A DNA stretch of 64,000 nucleotides, taken from contig JALGPY010000006.1 of NCBI GenBank assembly GCA_023055425.1, forward strand, positions 91,051,935 to 91,115,934. The letters are read 5' to 3'. The notes beneath the pieces were generated by a model, which worked only from the letters and a program-made list of their open reading frames with translations, did no database searches and was not told the origin of the DNA. A program made the translations under genes and the position numbers. Every line of letters starts with the position of its first letter. Position 1 is the stretch's first letter. This document shows positions 1 to 11,308 of this stretch, one piece after another. The stretch is from Linanthus parryae. Lineage: Eukaryota; Streptophyta; Magnoliopsida; Ericales; Polemoniaceae.

Positions 1-468
1 TCACCTAGGTCCCATGAAAGCCTAGGGTCGGCCCTGCACGTTATCCCTATAGTAAATTCGTGGCTACGGTTATCTCTCCTACTAGTATCATGAAAAGCAT
101 TCAGGACAATCAAAAGTTTGAACTTACTTACTTTACAATGTGAACTACTCCCACAGTCGCGAATTTTGCCTATAGACAACCATCTGAAGTCATACTTTAT
201 CCTTAAATTGTTTACATGAAAAACCATATATAACCATTCAAGCACTCGCAAGGCATACTTTGGCATTACGTCTGTTTTCATACTTTCAGCGAAACATTAT
301 TTCTGCTGCTTTCTATTCCGATAGCTAAATTGTTGACTCCCTTATTTCACATGGGTTTGCAACATGAAAAAATTGTTGGAGGATAAACTTGATTTAGCTT
401 AATTTATATTTGAAGCCAACAAATATTAAGAATTTAAATCTTGAATCCCAATAATTATTGTATTAGTT
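1..468. other. AT-rich intergenic DNA, nothing recognised
   Basis: No reading frame of useful length, no recognisable element end and no tandem repeat is visible here. The first bases could be the tail of an element lying outside the window. Confidence 0.5.
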
Positions 469-767
469 TGTGGGGGCTAGTGGAGTTACTAGCCTAATAA
501 GTTAGTAATGTGCTAGAAGGGTCTAGAACAATGTTGTAATGTGTATCACTAGAATAGTCATACAAAATATCTTTAGATGATTCTAGGTTGAGTGATCTCT
601 AGATGATGTAATCTAGAATCCTCCCCCACTCCCTATAAATAGGGGTTGTACTCTAGCATTCTAGTAAGACTCTAAGTCTTAAAGTGTCCAAGAAATTCTT
701 GAAGTGTCCTACAAAGTGTTCCCGATGTCTCTCCTATGAAGTCTTCTATTAAGGATTCTATGTAATG
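469..767 (+). mobile_element. LTR-like fragment with TATA box (possible solo LTR or TRIM)
   Basis: The segment begins TGTGGGGGCTAG and has a clear TATA box (CTATAAATAGGGG near 635), followed by a short transcribed-looking stretch, as in the U3-R part of a small copia or TRIM LTR. It ends just before the CTCCCTCCGT motif at 770. No matching second LTR, primer site or target duplication was found. A truncated host promoter is an alternative. Confidence 0.3.
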
Positions 768-860
768 TACTCCCTCCGTTTCGCCAGATTCTTCAAAATT
801 TCTTTTTGGGCGTTTCGCCAGGTTCTTCAAAATTTCCAAATATGGAAACTTCGATACTGG
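768..860 (+). mobile_element. Stowaway/mariner-type terminal motif
   Basis: A TA dinucleotide is followed by CTCCCTCCGTTTCGCC, the terminal sequence shared by plant Stowaway MITEs and plant mariner elements. The phrase CGTTTCGCCAG-TTCTTCAAAATTTC is repeated about 38 bp later, as sub-terminal repeats often are. A mariner transposase lies at 15169-16205 on the other strand, so this could be the far end of that element, split by later insertions. No convincing matching right end was found. Confidence 0.4.
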
Positions 861-908
861 CAAAATACAACTATACCCTTTCTATAAAAACCCAAACCCA
901 CATTTTAA

Positions 909-958
909 TTGGGCTTAACTAATCAGGTTTAATACTAAACCTGATTAATCAAGCCCAA
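909..958. repeat. Near-perfect 23-bp inverted repeat (hairpin)
   Basis: Arms at 909-931 and 936-958 are reverse complements with two mismatches around a 4-nt loop. The arms begin TTGGGCTT and end AAGCCCAA. It lies about 300 bp upstream of the split reading frame starting at 1257 and could fold in its transcript. Confidence 0.7.
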
Positions 959-1256
959 AGATAATTTTGGGCTAACTAATCAAACACATCAGCCCAACCA
1001 CCCCCAACCACCATGAAACCAAATTTTAATGCATCAAACCCTAACTCTCCTCCACTTACACCCTCTTTCACGTGTTCTTCCCCAATTCATTTCATCTCCG
1101 TATCTCTCTCTCTCCATCTCCCTCCGTCTCTCTCTATGTCTCTCCTCCTCTGTCACTAGGGTTTCTTGTGTTCTTGAGAAACCCTAGCATTCACCCACTC
1201 CACCGCCAGATCTGATATTCGTAGGTTGATTCCTAACACCATATCAACCGGAATCG

Positions 1257-4200
1257 ATGACTTCCGTGGTGGAACCAGATGATGTGGACCTTGACGAGTC
1301 TGATCTCACCTGGTTTGATGATGCATGTGGGGAACCGATGTATTTCGATGAGAATCGCTATGATTGTAACACCCCTAATTCCCGAGAGAGTTATTAGTGT
1401 AATTTCAAGACTTTGGGGGCGAATTTGTAAATAGTTTGTCACGGCTTTAAAGTGGGCATTTTGGAGTGTTGGCAATATTTGGATGTTTTTAGAATGATTT
1501 TGAAGAACTAGAGGTGTTCGGGGTGGTTGTGCAATTATCCGAAATTAAGTAGGAACCTCTAATTCTAATTTATACACTAAAGTTTGAAAAACTACACTTT
1601 AATCCCTCCATGCATGAAGGCCACTTGTCAAACTCAACTTGACACCTCACAAGGTGGAGTGGCAGCATGTCTAACCTCATCTCCACCATCTGATTATTCA
1701 AGAATGATCACCTTCCTCATGGTCTTGATTTTTTTTTTTCATCTTCATCTTCTTCCCCTTCTTGTCCAAGAACAACCACCACCACCACCATTGCACCACC
1801 ATCAAGGCCACACCAAATCAAAAAATCTTACTGTGGGAGCTTCCCCTTGTCGAGGAGACCAAAATCCCTCAACTGATTCAGAGAAAGATCGTAGGAGGAG
1901 GGAGAAAACCCGATTCATAGGTGAGGAACCCTAGCTTTTCTTCGGCCAAATTCTTCGTTCTTGATGTTATTCGAGCTAATTAAACCTTGTTTTCATGTTC
2001 TGGTAGTGATTGCGCACCTGGGGAGTCCAAGAACGCGCTGTGAATCAACCGTTTGTGCCTCGCCGGAGTCTAGGTTTGGAAACCCGACGGGAATCGCCGG
2101 CGGCCTTCGAACCTTCGGCGTTTGCTTTGTTCTGGGCGGTGCTTCTCCCTCCCGACGTCTTCCCCGTGACCTCTATACATATCCGCGCACTCCTGTAAAC
2201 CCAGATATGACTAGGAGTTCGTCGGAGCACCGAATTCGGTCGGCTAATCGCCGGATTCCGCCATGGCCGCCGGAAAAGCGCCGAGCTTGGTACGGCTTCG
2301 ATTCTTCCTCTTTTTGATCGTTTAAAAACTTGTTCATGCTCCTAAATATGTCCTGAACACGTTTAGATCATCAAATCACGAATGTAAAAACAAATTATAG
2401 GGGTTTGATTCTTTGGGTTCATGTGTTCTTGCTTCTAAAACCTCCCAAGTTCAAGTGATTGTATCTCTCTCGTTACGCGCTCAAATCATGCAAGTCTTGG
2501 CTTTCTGGAATCGTGAGATGATTAGCTATAACTTTCGTGTTGATTTCTTGGTCCAATTTGATCTCTAATCATGTCTAAATCTGAGCTAAAGTTAGGGGAA
2601 CGTGAAGTTCATGAATGTGTTCTTGTTGTTCATGTGTTTTTGGTACAAAAACTACCCCTGTTTAAATGCTTGTATCTCTCTTGTTTTTGGTCCGTTTTGA
2701 ATGATTTTTAGCTTTCTGGAATCCTTGGAGAATCGTCTACAACTTTTGCGTTGATTTCTTGGTCCAATTTTAACTCTAGACCCTCTGATTTTGGCTCCAA
2801 AGTTGCTGTGATGTTGATGTTCTTCGCTAGCAAAAACTCAGAATTTTCTAAGTATAGAATCCTATGGTGAAACACCCATTTTCTAACCATTGTATCTTCT
2901 TCAAAACTTAATGAAATTTGGATCTGTTTTCTCCTGCGTAAAACTGATACATAATACTTCAAATCATCGTCTCTGGGTCATGTTCAAATTTGTAACCGAT
3001 TTCTCACAAATCAAGCCTAAAGTTGTTGCTTTGAACTTATATAAAACTCTTGAATTTTCCTAAGTGTTGAATCAGAGTTTTTGTCCAACATTGACTAGTG
3101 ATATCTCTTTGAATACTTAGAGTTTCTAGGAGTTCAAATATGTTATGGAATCCATGAATTGTCATCTTCAAAACCCTATTTCCAGTTTCTAAAAACTCCC
3201 TCTCAATTGAGCAGAAATCAGCCGCAAAGTTGACTACTTGAAATGACGTTTCACGATCTTTAACCTTCGGTTTTGAGCATTTGAATGACACTTCTGGCCT
3301 TAGCGTTCTTCACGAAACTTGTTCATATTTATATTCTGAGTCTTAATATCAAGTTTTACCAAGTTTTACTTTTCGAAAACCCTAGTTTGACTGAACTCTA
3401 TAGGAGGGGCAAAATAGTCATTTCACTTAAACTTTGAATTGAGATTAGTTAAGTAACTTGGAGTTTGTAAGCATGTATTGTATGCGTATTTGGAGTACTC
3501 GAATGTAATTCTCCGCTAATGTTGACCAAGTCAAATGTTGGGGCCTTTTTGCAATTTCACCAAACTTCGGGGGCCTATGTGCATTTAATTAAAACTTCAC
3601 GTTTGACCTACTTGAGACAAAGTTAATGTTTTGAGACCAACAAAATGACTTATAAGGATATTCGGAGCCTTAAGAAGGAAGTATTTGACTCGGGAGTTAT
3701 CAAATCAATGGTGGGGGTCTTTCTATAATTTTAGCAAACTTAAGGGGCCTAAGTATAATTTACTGAAAGTTGTAGGTTTCGATGCTAAGTTCATATGGGA
3801 GAGCTTAGAGTCATTATTACATGTTTTTGGGCCAGTATGAGTACAGTTTGGGGTCCATGCACAATCAGAGTCGATAATTGACGATTTTGGAGTATCAGGG
3901 GCATTTTGGTCAAGTTAGCTTGCATGACCCGCTTTCCATTGCATTCTTGCATACAACCTCATATAGAGGGTATATGCAAATAGGTTCTATACTTTACTTG
4001 TGTATATCCAACTGTTGTTAAGGATCGTTCCAAGTAGACGTATCTTTTCGTGCTGCTGCATTGACTGTGAGACCCGTACTCATATGAGGCGAGTGTTGTA
4101 GGAGTGCTAGCTTTGCTTTGCTCCTTTCATGGCTCAGAGGTAAGTACATATGTACGACCTTTTCATATCAAAATCTCCGTATGTGTTTGATGTTTCAAAT

Positions 4201-5595
4201 GAATGTTTGCTATATGAAATAGTATGAGAATGCATGTTTTCCACTCGAAAGTTGTTAAACTATTTTATTCATCTCCTTTGACAACTCTCAAAAATTACTT
4301 GTGAAATTTTGATATTCTGATTCTGGTTACGTGAAGAGAAGAAATAAAATACCTCTAATACACTTAGGACGATGTACAGAGTACTGTTATTAATGGGAGG
4401 CATCAAGCGATCCTCCATTTTCTTATGGCTAAGACCATTGAAGCAATGCTTCTTATTATTGGAAAGAACGTCAATGTTCACAAATCCGCCCCCGATGAGC
4501 CAAAATGTATCAAAATATGGAGGCCAAGGGGTTTATAGAGCTATAGAGTGCTACTTATACTTGTAAGGGTCACTACGGTAGAGGGGTGTCGACACTTAAG
4601 GCCTTTTAGCTAATGTTGTGAGCGGGGTTGACGAATGGGCTCCCTTAACGCTCGGGTGAAATAGGGTTTGATAGACCCTAGAAGGAACCCTTAGTGATTA
4701 TTTCTTGATCCCTCTGTTTACATCGATCCTGCTGGTGGCTCTGGACACGCCTCAGCTAAATTAAATTGTTGATTGAAGTAGGAAGTAAAAATTGACTACT
4801 TTATTAATGTTGTTTGTGGCTCTGGATTGCCCTAATCAATTTAAATGATTTGAAATTTTTGGCTACTCATGAACTAAGTTATTCTCTTAAATGGACTTGT
4901 TTACTCTGGATATGTTACCAACTACTCGTGGTTTCTCAATGTTATTAAATTGAGAGGTTTTTGTTACTCGGTTACTTCCAGTTGTTCCAAATTCTCCAAC
5001 ATGATAGTTTTACTGTTTAAATCTTCTGATTGGTTTCAACTCATGATTTCGTGCCACTCGTTGCTTTACATGTCGTAGTATGTATTTACTCAGTTTTTAC
5101 TGATCATTTCTTCAAAACTGCGTCGGCTTTTGCCATTTTAAAATCGCAGGTCGTCAATCAAGTTTGGGGAATGGGAACGCGGATCGAGATGAAGAACTTT
5201 AGCTTAAGTCAGATCACTTAGTAGATCACACACAATTTTTTTTTTTTTTTTTTTTTTTACTTATTATCAAAGTTTTGTTATAACCGAAATGTAAACTTAA
5301 TAGTTAATAATCTACTTTTGGTTATCCATTGTCGCGTTAACCCTGAATCGAGATCCCGGGCTGTTTCAATGATATTTTCCGATTCATGGCTATTCAAGTT
5401 CCGTCCATGCTTCACACGCCGCCGGAAAAGCCTACCTTCGCAGACTCGAAGGATGAGCCGGAGAATCTAATCGTCACCGACTCGGAGGATGAGTCGGAGA
5501 ATCTATTCGTCGCGGACTCAGAGGATGACCTACGGGACACCGAAGATGATGAACCAACTCGGAGGATGAACCAGCGCCAATCAAGGGGGAAGTGA
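1257..5595 (+). pseudogene. Small acidic-protein reading frame split by a solo LTR
   Basis: Two pieces, 1257-1364 (36 codons) and 5374-5595 (73 codons plus TGA), join in frame once the solo LTR and one copy of its 5-bp target duplication are removed, giving 109 residues. The left piece is rich in Asp/Glu. The right piece holds three imperfect copies of an acidic unit ending in ADS/TDS-(E/K)DE-ENL. Upstream (1020-1256) is a pyrimidine-rich leader typical of plant 5' untranslated regions. I do not recognise the family, and no signal peptide or membrane segment is visible. A GTGAGAAACC stretch about 75 bp after the stop could be an intron donor if the annotated stop is not the biological end. 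It could be a host gene or part of a mariner-like element. Insertion of the LTR would end translation shortly after residue 36. Confidence 0.55.
1365..5368 (+). mobile_element. 4.0 kb solo LTR of a Ty3/gypsy-type element
   Basis: It starts TGTAACACCCC and ends GGGCTGTTTCA, a short inverted terminal pairing typical of large gypsy LTRs. It is flanked by a perfect 5-bp direct repeat ATGAT at 1360-1364 and 5369-5373. There is no internal coding region and no primer-binding site, so this is a single LTR, presumably left by recombination between the two LTRs of a full element. The length and the TGTAACACC start suggest a Tekay/Del- or Retand-like family, which is inference. A T-run lies near 5237-5259. 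The short reading frames inside look non-coding. Confidence 0.85.
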
Positions 5596-5904
5596 ACAGA
5601 AACCCTAATTCTCTACTCCACCTGTTTCATCAGATACTTCAAAAAATTAAGTGCACATGTTGCAAGTTCTGTGAGAAACCCTAACTCTCTCTTTCGATCT
5701 GTTTTGTAATAACCTGTTGTGATCTGTTATGTGATTTGATCTTCATGTATAACCTGTTGTGAAGTTTGTTCTTATGTGATCTGTTCTGTGATATGATCTT
5801 CATAAATAACCTGCTCCTGGTTGTGATGTTCTTTGATTCTGGTTATTTTATAGGGATATTGGTAACCTATTCTTTGATTGTGGTTGTAACTAATTACATG
5901 GTTC
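5596..5904 (+). other. T-rich intron-like DNA with CTGTT/GTGATCTG repeats
   Basis: Contains loosely repeated phrases such as AACCTGTTGTGA, TGATCTGTT and TGATCTTCAT. The same phrases resume at 14345 after the Angela insertion, showing that 5596-5904 and 14345 onward were one contiguous stretch. No coding potential was seen. Confidence 0.5.
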
Positions 5905-7314
5905 TGTAGGGTTTTGATTCATGGATGTGCAACGGAAACACAAAAAATCATAAACCATGCAAAACCCTCCAAGTATCACAAGTCAAGAGACATAACGATG
6001 GTAAGAGAAGAAATCAATAACACACCTTAGGGTTCTCCTTTGATGACTTCAAACGCGAATTGTGTCACGTTCTCTATAGTTGATCCACGCCTAGAGTTGA
6101 ATACTAGATCTTCCTAACCTTGGTGCTAGCCCGGAAATAGGAAGAGGAAGAAGAATCACGCAAAACGAGACCGAAACAAGGAGGTTCGGCCTCCTTGTGG
6201 CCGACGGAGACGGGCGGTGGCGAGGGAGGGGCGGCGGCTCCTCTCTTGCTTGCTTGCTCTCTCCTTTTGTTCTCTTCCACTCAAGTTATGATCAATAAGG
6301 TCATATGTGTGGGAAGGAAGGAAGGAGTTTCCTTTATATAGTCCAACAAATCCTTGCCAACTACCTAAAGGACATATTCTAGTCCTACTAGAATTCAATT
6401 TAGTCCCTTCCTTGCAAATTAGTCCCTACTAAGTTCGCAAGGTATTGCAAAGTGATCCTTCTAATTAATCAATCCAATTAATTAATTCCCAAATCTAGTT
6501 AAACTCTATATAGCGTGTGACCCCATAGGTTCTATCTAGTTGGTAGCAACAATTTGCTGATATGGAGCGGTTTCTAGCAAAACATCCATTCTAGCCAACT
6601 AATATAATAGTCATCTTGACAAACCTTGTACAAGTAATTGTCTCATCCCTTTGTCTCTATATCCGGATTGGACACGATACATACAAGTCACACTCGTATA
6701 TCCAATCCACAGTTTCTCGATCCATGGGAATAGCCTTACTCGTGCAAATAACATCAATATCTCATATTGATTTATTTGAGTCTGGCCAGACATTCTATAA
6801 GCACTATCCCTCGAGTGGCCTAGGATATTTGCTCCCGTGTCTACGTCCACTATGATCTCTAAGCTTGCTTCTTATTGTATCCGGTACACACCTTCATAAC
6901 TACCCAGTTATGGTGTAGCGTTTAACGCTACCAAAATCACAATAATCCACAACTAGAATATCTATCGACTTGAAGCCTAAGGATGACAATACCATTGCAC
7001 CACGAGAAGCACTTGTGACTTAACATAACGTGTATGTAGCCTTCTCGGAGATGGGTCAATCCAGTGCGCCATTACCCTTAATCCACACCTATGTGTTAGA
7101 TCATGATATCTCCATATCAATCCAACCCCATACTAGTCTATATATGATTGTCCTGTTAATCATTATACTGGACTAGGGATATTTAAGATACACAACACAA
7201 TTGTAAATCTAAGGACTTCATTATATTAAATATCCAATAAATAATAAAATGAATTTTCTAGCCACAAATAAATTCATACTAAACTAGATTGCCTCTAGGG
7301 CATCTATTCCAACA
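5905..7314 (-). repeat. 3' LTR of the Angela-like element
   Basis: About 1.41 kb. On the plus strand it starts TGTAGGGTTTTGATTC and ends CATCTATTCCAACA. It aligns along its length with 12916-14344. Compared with that copy it lacks about 20 bp between GCTCCCGT and CTACGTCC near 6838. Confidence 0.9.
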
Positions 7315-7327
7315 GTCTCCCACTTGC
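7315..7327 (-). other. Polypurine tract of the Angela-like element
   Basis: On the minus strand it reads GCAAGTGGGAGAC directly before the TGTTGG start of the 3' LTR, the expected place for plus-strand priming. Confidence 0.75.
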
Positions 7328-7328
7328 A

Positions 7329-7748
7329 CTAGAGCCAATCTGGCGCATCTCGTACGCCCATACTCCTAGTGTGCCCTTCATGCTTCCACTGCGTAAGCGG
7401 CTTTGTAAGTGCATCTGATAGATTCTCATCTGTAGGAATCTTGCATATCCGAACGTCTCCTCTATCGATAATATCTCGAATCAGATGGAACTTCCTGAGC
7501 ACGTGCTTGGATTTATGGTGCGACCTGGGTTCCTTTGATTGTGCGATTGCCCTAGTGTTGTCACAGTACAACTCAACTGGATCCGCAATGCTAGGAACCA
7601 CACCAAGTTCAGAAACAAACTTTCTGATCCAAACAGCTTCCTTTGCTGCGCCATTTGCAGCAATGTACTCAGCCTCTGTTGTAGAATCAGCCACCGTCTC
7701 TTGCATGGAACTCTTCCAGCTCACCGCTGCTCCATTCAGGCAAAACAC
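7329..7748 (-). pseudogene. Copia RNase H domain (Angela-like element)
   Basis: A 139-residue frame encodes the copia RNase H: a TEAEY motif with the catalytic Glu, the YCDN motif with a catalytic Asp, and a C-terminal SDALTKP motif. It also has the SHHKSKHV region usual in this family. It is separated from the RT frame (ending at 7827) by a frameshift or stop, so the polyprotein is interrupted. RNase H would degrade the RNA strand of the RNA-DNA hybrid during reverse transcription in the virus-like particle. Confidence 0.85.
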
Positions 7749-7826
7749 CTATCCCTACTGTGATCTAAAGTCATAGCTGTCGGTTTGGAAGCTTGCATCA
7801 GTGTAACCTCTTACACGCAACTATTC

Positions 7827-9227
7827 CTAACCGCCAAATATCAAGAAAGCATCCTTAGTTCTTCTCAAGTACTTTAGGTTGCTCTGGACTTCAATCCAGT
7901 GACTCTCACCCGGATTGGATTGGTATATGCTTGTCATACTCAAGGCATATGACACATCTGGTCTAGTACAAAACATGACGTACATGATAGATCCTATGGC
8001 CGAGGCATAGGGAATTCTACTCATGCGTTCCTTATCAATCTCATTGGAAGGACAACCACTCTTCAAAAGAGTGATTCCATGTGACATGGGCAAGAATCCC
8101 TTCTTCGAATCTTGGATGTTGAACCGCTTCAACACTTTGTCAATATATGTAATTTGACTTAGGCCTAGCAGTCTCTTAGATCTATCTCTATAGATCTTTA
8201 TACCGAGTATATAGGCTGCTTCCCCTAAGTCCTTCATTGAGAAACACTTACCTAGCCAATCTTTAACAGATTGCAGCATGGGAACGTCGTTTCCAATGAG
8301 TAGTATGTCATCCACATACAAGACCAGAAAAGCTACAGAGCTCCCACTAACCTTCTTGTAGACACAAGACTCATCTTCGTTTCTCATGAAGCCAAACTCT
8401 TTAACCACTTCATCAAAACGTCGATTCCAACTCCTAGAAGCTTGCTTCAATCCATAAATGGATCGTTGCAGCTTACAGACTTTGTTGAATTTCTTTGGAT
8501 CTTCAAAACCCTCCGGATGTATCATATACACGTCCTCGAGGAGATTTCCATAAAGGAATGCTGTTTTGACATCTATCTGCCAAATCTCATAGTCATGGTA
8601 TGCTGCAATCGCAAGTAGGATTCGGATGGATTTTGTCATAGCGACTGGTGAAAAGGTTTCATCATAGTCAATACCATGAATCTGTCTGAATCCTTTAGCC
8701 ACCAATCGGCCCTTATAGGTAATCAGATTATCATCCATGTCGATCTTCTTCTTGAAGACCCACTTGCACCCTATGGGTCGCGCCCCTTCGGGTGGTTCCA
8801 CCAAAGTCCATACTTTGTTGGTGTACACGGATTCCATCTCGGATCTCATGGCTTCTAGCCACCTCTGAGAGTTTGGGCCTCTCATGGCCTCTTCATAGGT
8901 AGTAGGCTCATCATCTATGAGCATCGTGTCACCGAAATCGGTCACGAGAAGTCCATACCTCTCGGGTTCCTGGCGCACTCTACTAGATCTATGAAGCTCT
9001 TGTGTTATCTGAACAGGCTGCTCCACAACTGCTTGTGGTTCCTGTTCATGTTCCATAATCGGTTCAGTGATTTGTGGTTCTTGAACCTCTTCAAGTTCTA
9101 CAGTCCTCCCACTTGCTTCTTTAGAGACAAATTCTCTTTCTAGAAACACGCCGGTCCGAGCAACAAACACTTTGTTCTCGGTTAGATTGTAGAAGTAGTA
9201 ACCCTTAGTTTCCTTAAGGTACCCCAA
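7827..9227 (-). pseudogene. Copia reverse transcriptase (Angela-like element)
   Basis: A 466-residue frame. Residues about 1-110 are the acidic linker after integrase. From about 140 on it is the copia RT, with GCKWVFKKK, KGRLVAKGF, the QIDVKTAFLYG region holding a catalytic Asp, YGLKQA, and the active-site YVDD. After that comes the connection leading to RNase H. This is the longest intact piece of the element. It lies between the integrase segment (9455-10099) and RNase H (7329-7748), each in another frame or cut by stops. Confidence 0.9.
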
Positions 9228-10099
9228 AAATTTACACTTATCCTACTTTGGCCCTAGCTTGTCTGACTATAAACGTTTTACATAGACATCGCAGCCCCAA
9301 GTCCTCATGAACGATAGTGTGGGACGCCTCCCACTCCATATCTCAATGGTGTCTTCATGACTGATTTAGATGGAACACGGTTAATGGTGAAAGCTGCACT
9401 CAATAGAGCGTGGCCCCAAAACGATAATGGAAGATCGGTTTGACACATAATCGATCAAACCATATCCAATAGGGTTCGATTGCTCCTCTCAGACACTCCA
9501 TTCCATTGTGACGTTCCGGGTGGAGTGAGTTGGGGCACGATCCCACACTCTCTAAGATAGTCGTCAAACTCTTGGCTCAAGTATTCTCCTCCACGATCCG
9601 ATCGTAGAGCCTTGATACTTTTGCCAAGTTGCTTCTCTACTTCATTCTTGAATTCTTTGAACACTTCAAAGGATTCGGATTTGGTCCTCATAAGGTACAC
9701 AAATCCATATCTACTGTAATCATCAGTAAATGTAATGAAGTAGACATAACCACCCCTGGCAGGTGTGGCAAGTGGCCCACAAACATCAGTATGTATGAGC
9801 GCCAATTGCTCACTAGTCCTCTCACCTTTCTTATTGAAAGGGTTCTTTGTCATTTTTCCCAATAAACAAGCCTCACATGTCTCATATGATTCAAAATCAA
9901 ATGAGTCTAATAGTCCATCCTTATGGAGTCTAGATACACGTTTCTCGTTTATGTGGCCTAAACGACAGTGGCATAAGTAAGCAGGATTTAAATCATTTAT
10001 TTTAATCCGCTTGGTATTAATGTTGTAGACAGGATTGCTTAGATCAAGGACATACAGTCCATTAAATAATTGCGCACTAAAATAGTGAATATTATTCAA
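9228..10099 (-). pseudogene. Copia GAG-pre/integrase (Angela-like element)
   Basis: The open part, 9455-10099 (214 residues), carries the N-terminal zinc-binding HHCC module (CRLGH, then CEACLLGK), and the catalytic core with HTDVCGP (first Asp), RSDRGGE (second Asp) and NGVSERSN (Glu). Exactly 35 residues lie between the second Asp and the Glu, the D,D-35-E spacing of retroviral-type integrases. The frame stops at 9455. The rest of the core and the C-terminal part continue in other frames to about 9228, so the protein is broken. It would insert the cDNA into host chromosomes. Confidence 0.85.
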
Positions 10100-10652
10100 A
10101 TAAAAGTAACAACGATTGTTTCTTTATTGAAATAATGAAACCATCCTTGTCCAAACAAGAAATAGAAATAATGTTTCTTCTCATAGCAGGCACAAAATAG
10201 CAATTATTTAATTCTAAAATTAATCCTGAAGGCAGAGATAGCTCGCACACGCCCACGGCCAACGCAACAACTTTTGCTCCATTCCCAATGCGTAGATCTA
10301 TCTCCCCTTTAGCCAATCTTCTACTTCTCTTTAGATCCTGCAGATTTCGACAAATGTGAGATCCACATCCAGTATCTAATACCCATAATGTAGAGACAGT
10401 TAAATTGACATCTACAACAAAAATACCTGGTGGTGGTGGAATCACTATTCCAAGCCTCTTGTCCTCCAGATATTTTGGGCAGTTCCTCCTCCAGTGTCCA
10501 GGCTGACTGCAGTAGTGACACTCACCTTTAGTCACACCTTTGGCAATGCCACCAACAGGCTTAAGGGCATGTTCCTTGGAATTGGCAACTGACTTGCCTT
10601 TGCCCTTGGAGGATGAGGCAAACCTTTTGCCCTTTCCTTTCTGCACCATCAT
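10092..10652 (-). pseudogene. Gag nucleocapsid and aspartic protease (Angela-like element)
   Basis: A 186-residue frame starting with a Lys-rich stretch. It then has one CCHC zinc knuckle (CHYCSQPGHWRRNC) that would bind RNA, and the protease catalytic motif VLDTGCGSHI with the intact DTG triad. The segment ends in the region joining protease and integrase. It overlaps the upstream gag frame (10649) and the downstream integrase frame (10099) by a few bases, which reflects frameshift mutations in what should be a single polyprotein. Confidence 0.85.
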
Positions 10653-11278
10653 AATGGCCTGCCCTTACCCTTGTTGATGCTTTGTTCAGCTATCCTCAAC
10701 ATATTGAGTAAATCTGGCAGCGGTTTCACGATCTCGTTCATGTTATAGTTCATGATGAACTGTCCATAACTCTCGGGCAACGATTGCAACACGAGATCGG
10801 TTGCCAACTCTTGGCCGACCGGGAACCCAAGTCGGGCGAGATTCTCCAAGTACCCGATCATACGGAGTACATGGGGTCCCACCGGGTTCCCTTCTTCCAT
10901 ATGACACTTGAACAATGCCTTAGAGACCTCATACCTCTCAACCCTTGCCTGCTCTTGGAAGAGCTGCTTCAGATGCTCGATCATATCGACAACATTCATG
11001 TTTTCATGTTGCTTCTGAAGCTCAGAATTCATGGTGCATAGCATAAGGCAGGCCGCATCATTAGCGTCATCTACACGCTTTTGATACGCCTTTAGGGCTC
11101 CCGGTGTTTGGTTCTCGGGACCTGCTGGAACATGCTCCTCTATTGCGTACAGTTTCTTCTCCTGCTTGAGAACAATTCTCAAGTTTTTGTACCAATCAAG
11201 GAAGTTGGTTCCAGAGAGCTTGTCCTTCTCAAGGACAGATCGTAGGGAATGTTGTGAACTCGATGAGTTGTTTGCCAT
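10649..11278 (-). pseudogene. Copia gag capsid (Angela-like element)
   Basis: Start chosen at the Met followed by ANNSSSS at 11276-11278. An upstream in-frame Met (11308) would add ten residues but gives a less typical start. The roughly 209-residue product has the copia gag core: LSGTNFLDWYKNLR, the AACLML region, an EQARVERYE region and a C-terminal MNEIVKPLPDLLNMLR. It would form the virus-like particle shell. It runs into the zinc-knuckle frame through a frameshift at 10649-10652. Confidence 0.85.
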
Positions 11279-11308
11279 TTGGAATTCTACAAAAAGGGAA
11301 ATACGCAA

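Noticed and set aside
1584..2317. Overlapping frames of 116-118 codons in the solo LTR
   Set aside because: They lie wholly inside a 4.0 kb LTR bounded by a target duplication. Composition is Pro/His/Ser/Arg-rich with no domain.
1257..5595. The acidic frame as exon 1 of the mariner transposase
   Set aside because: It is on the plus strand while the transposase is on the minus strand, and it has no helix-turn-helix features.
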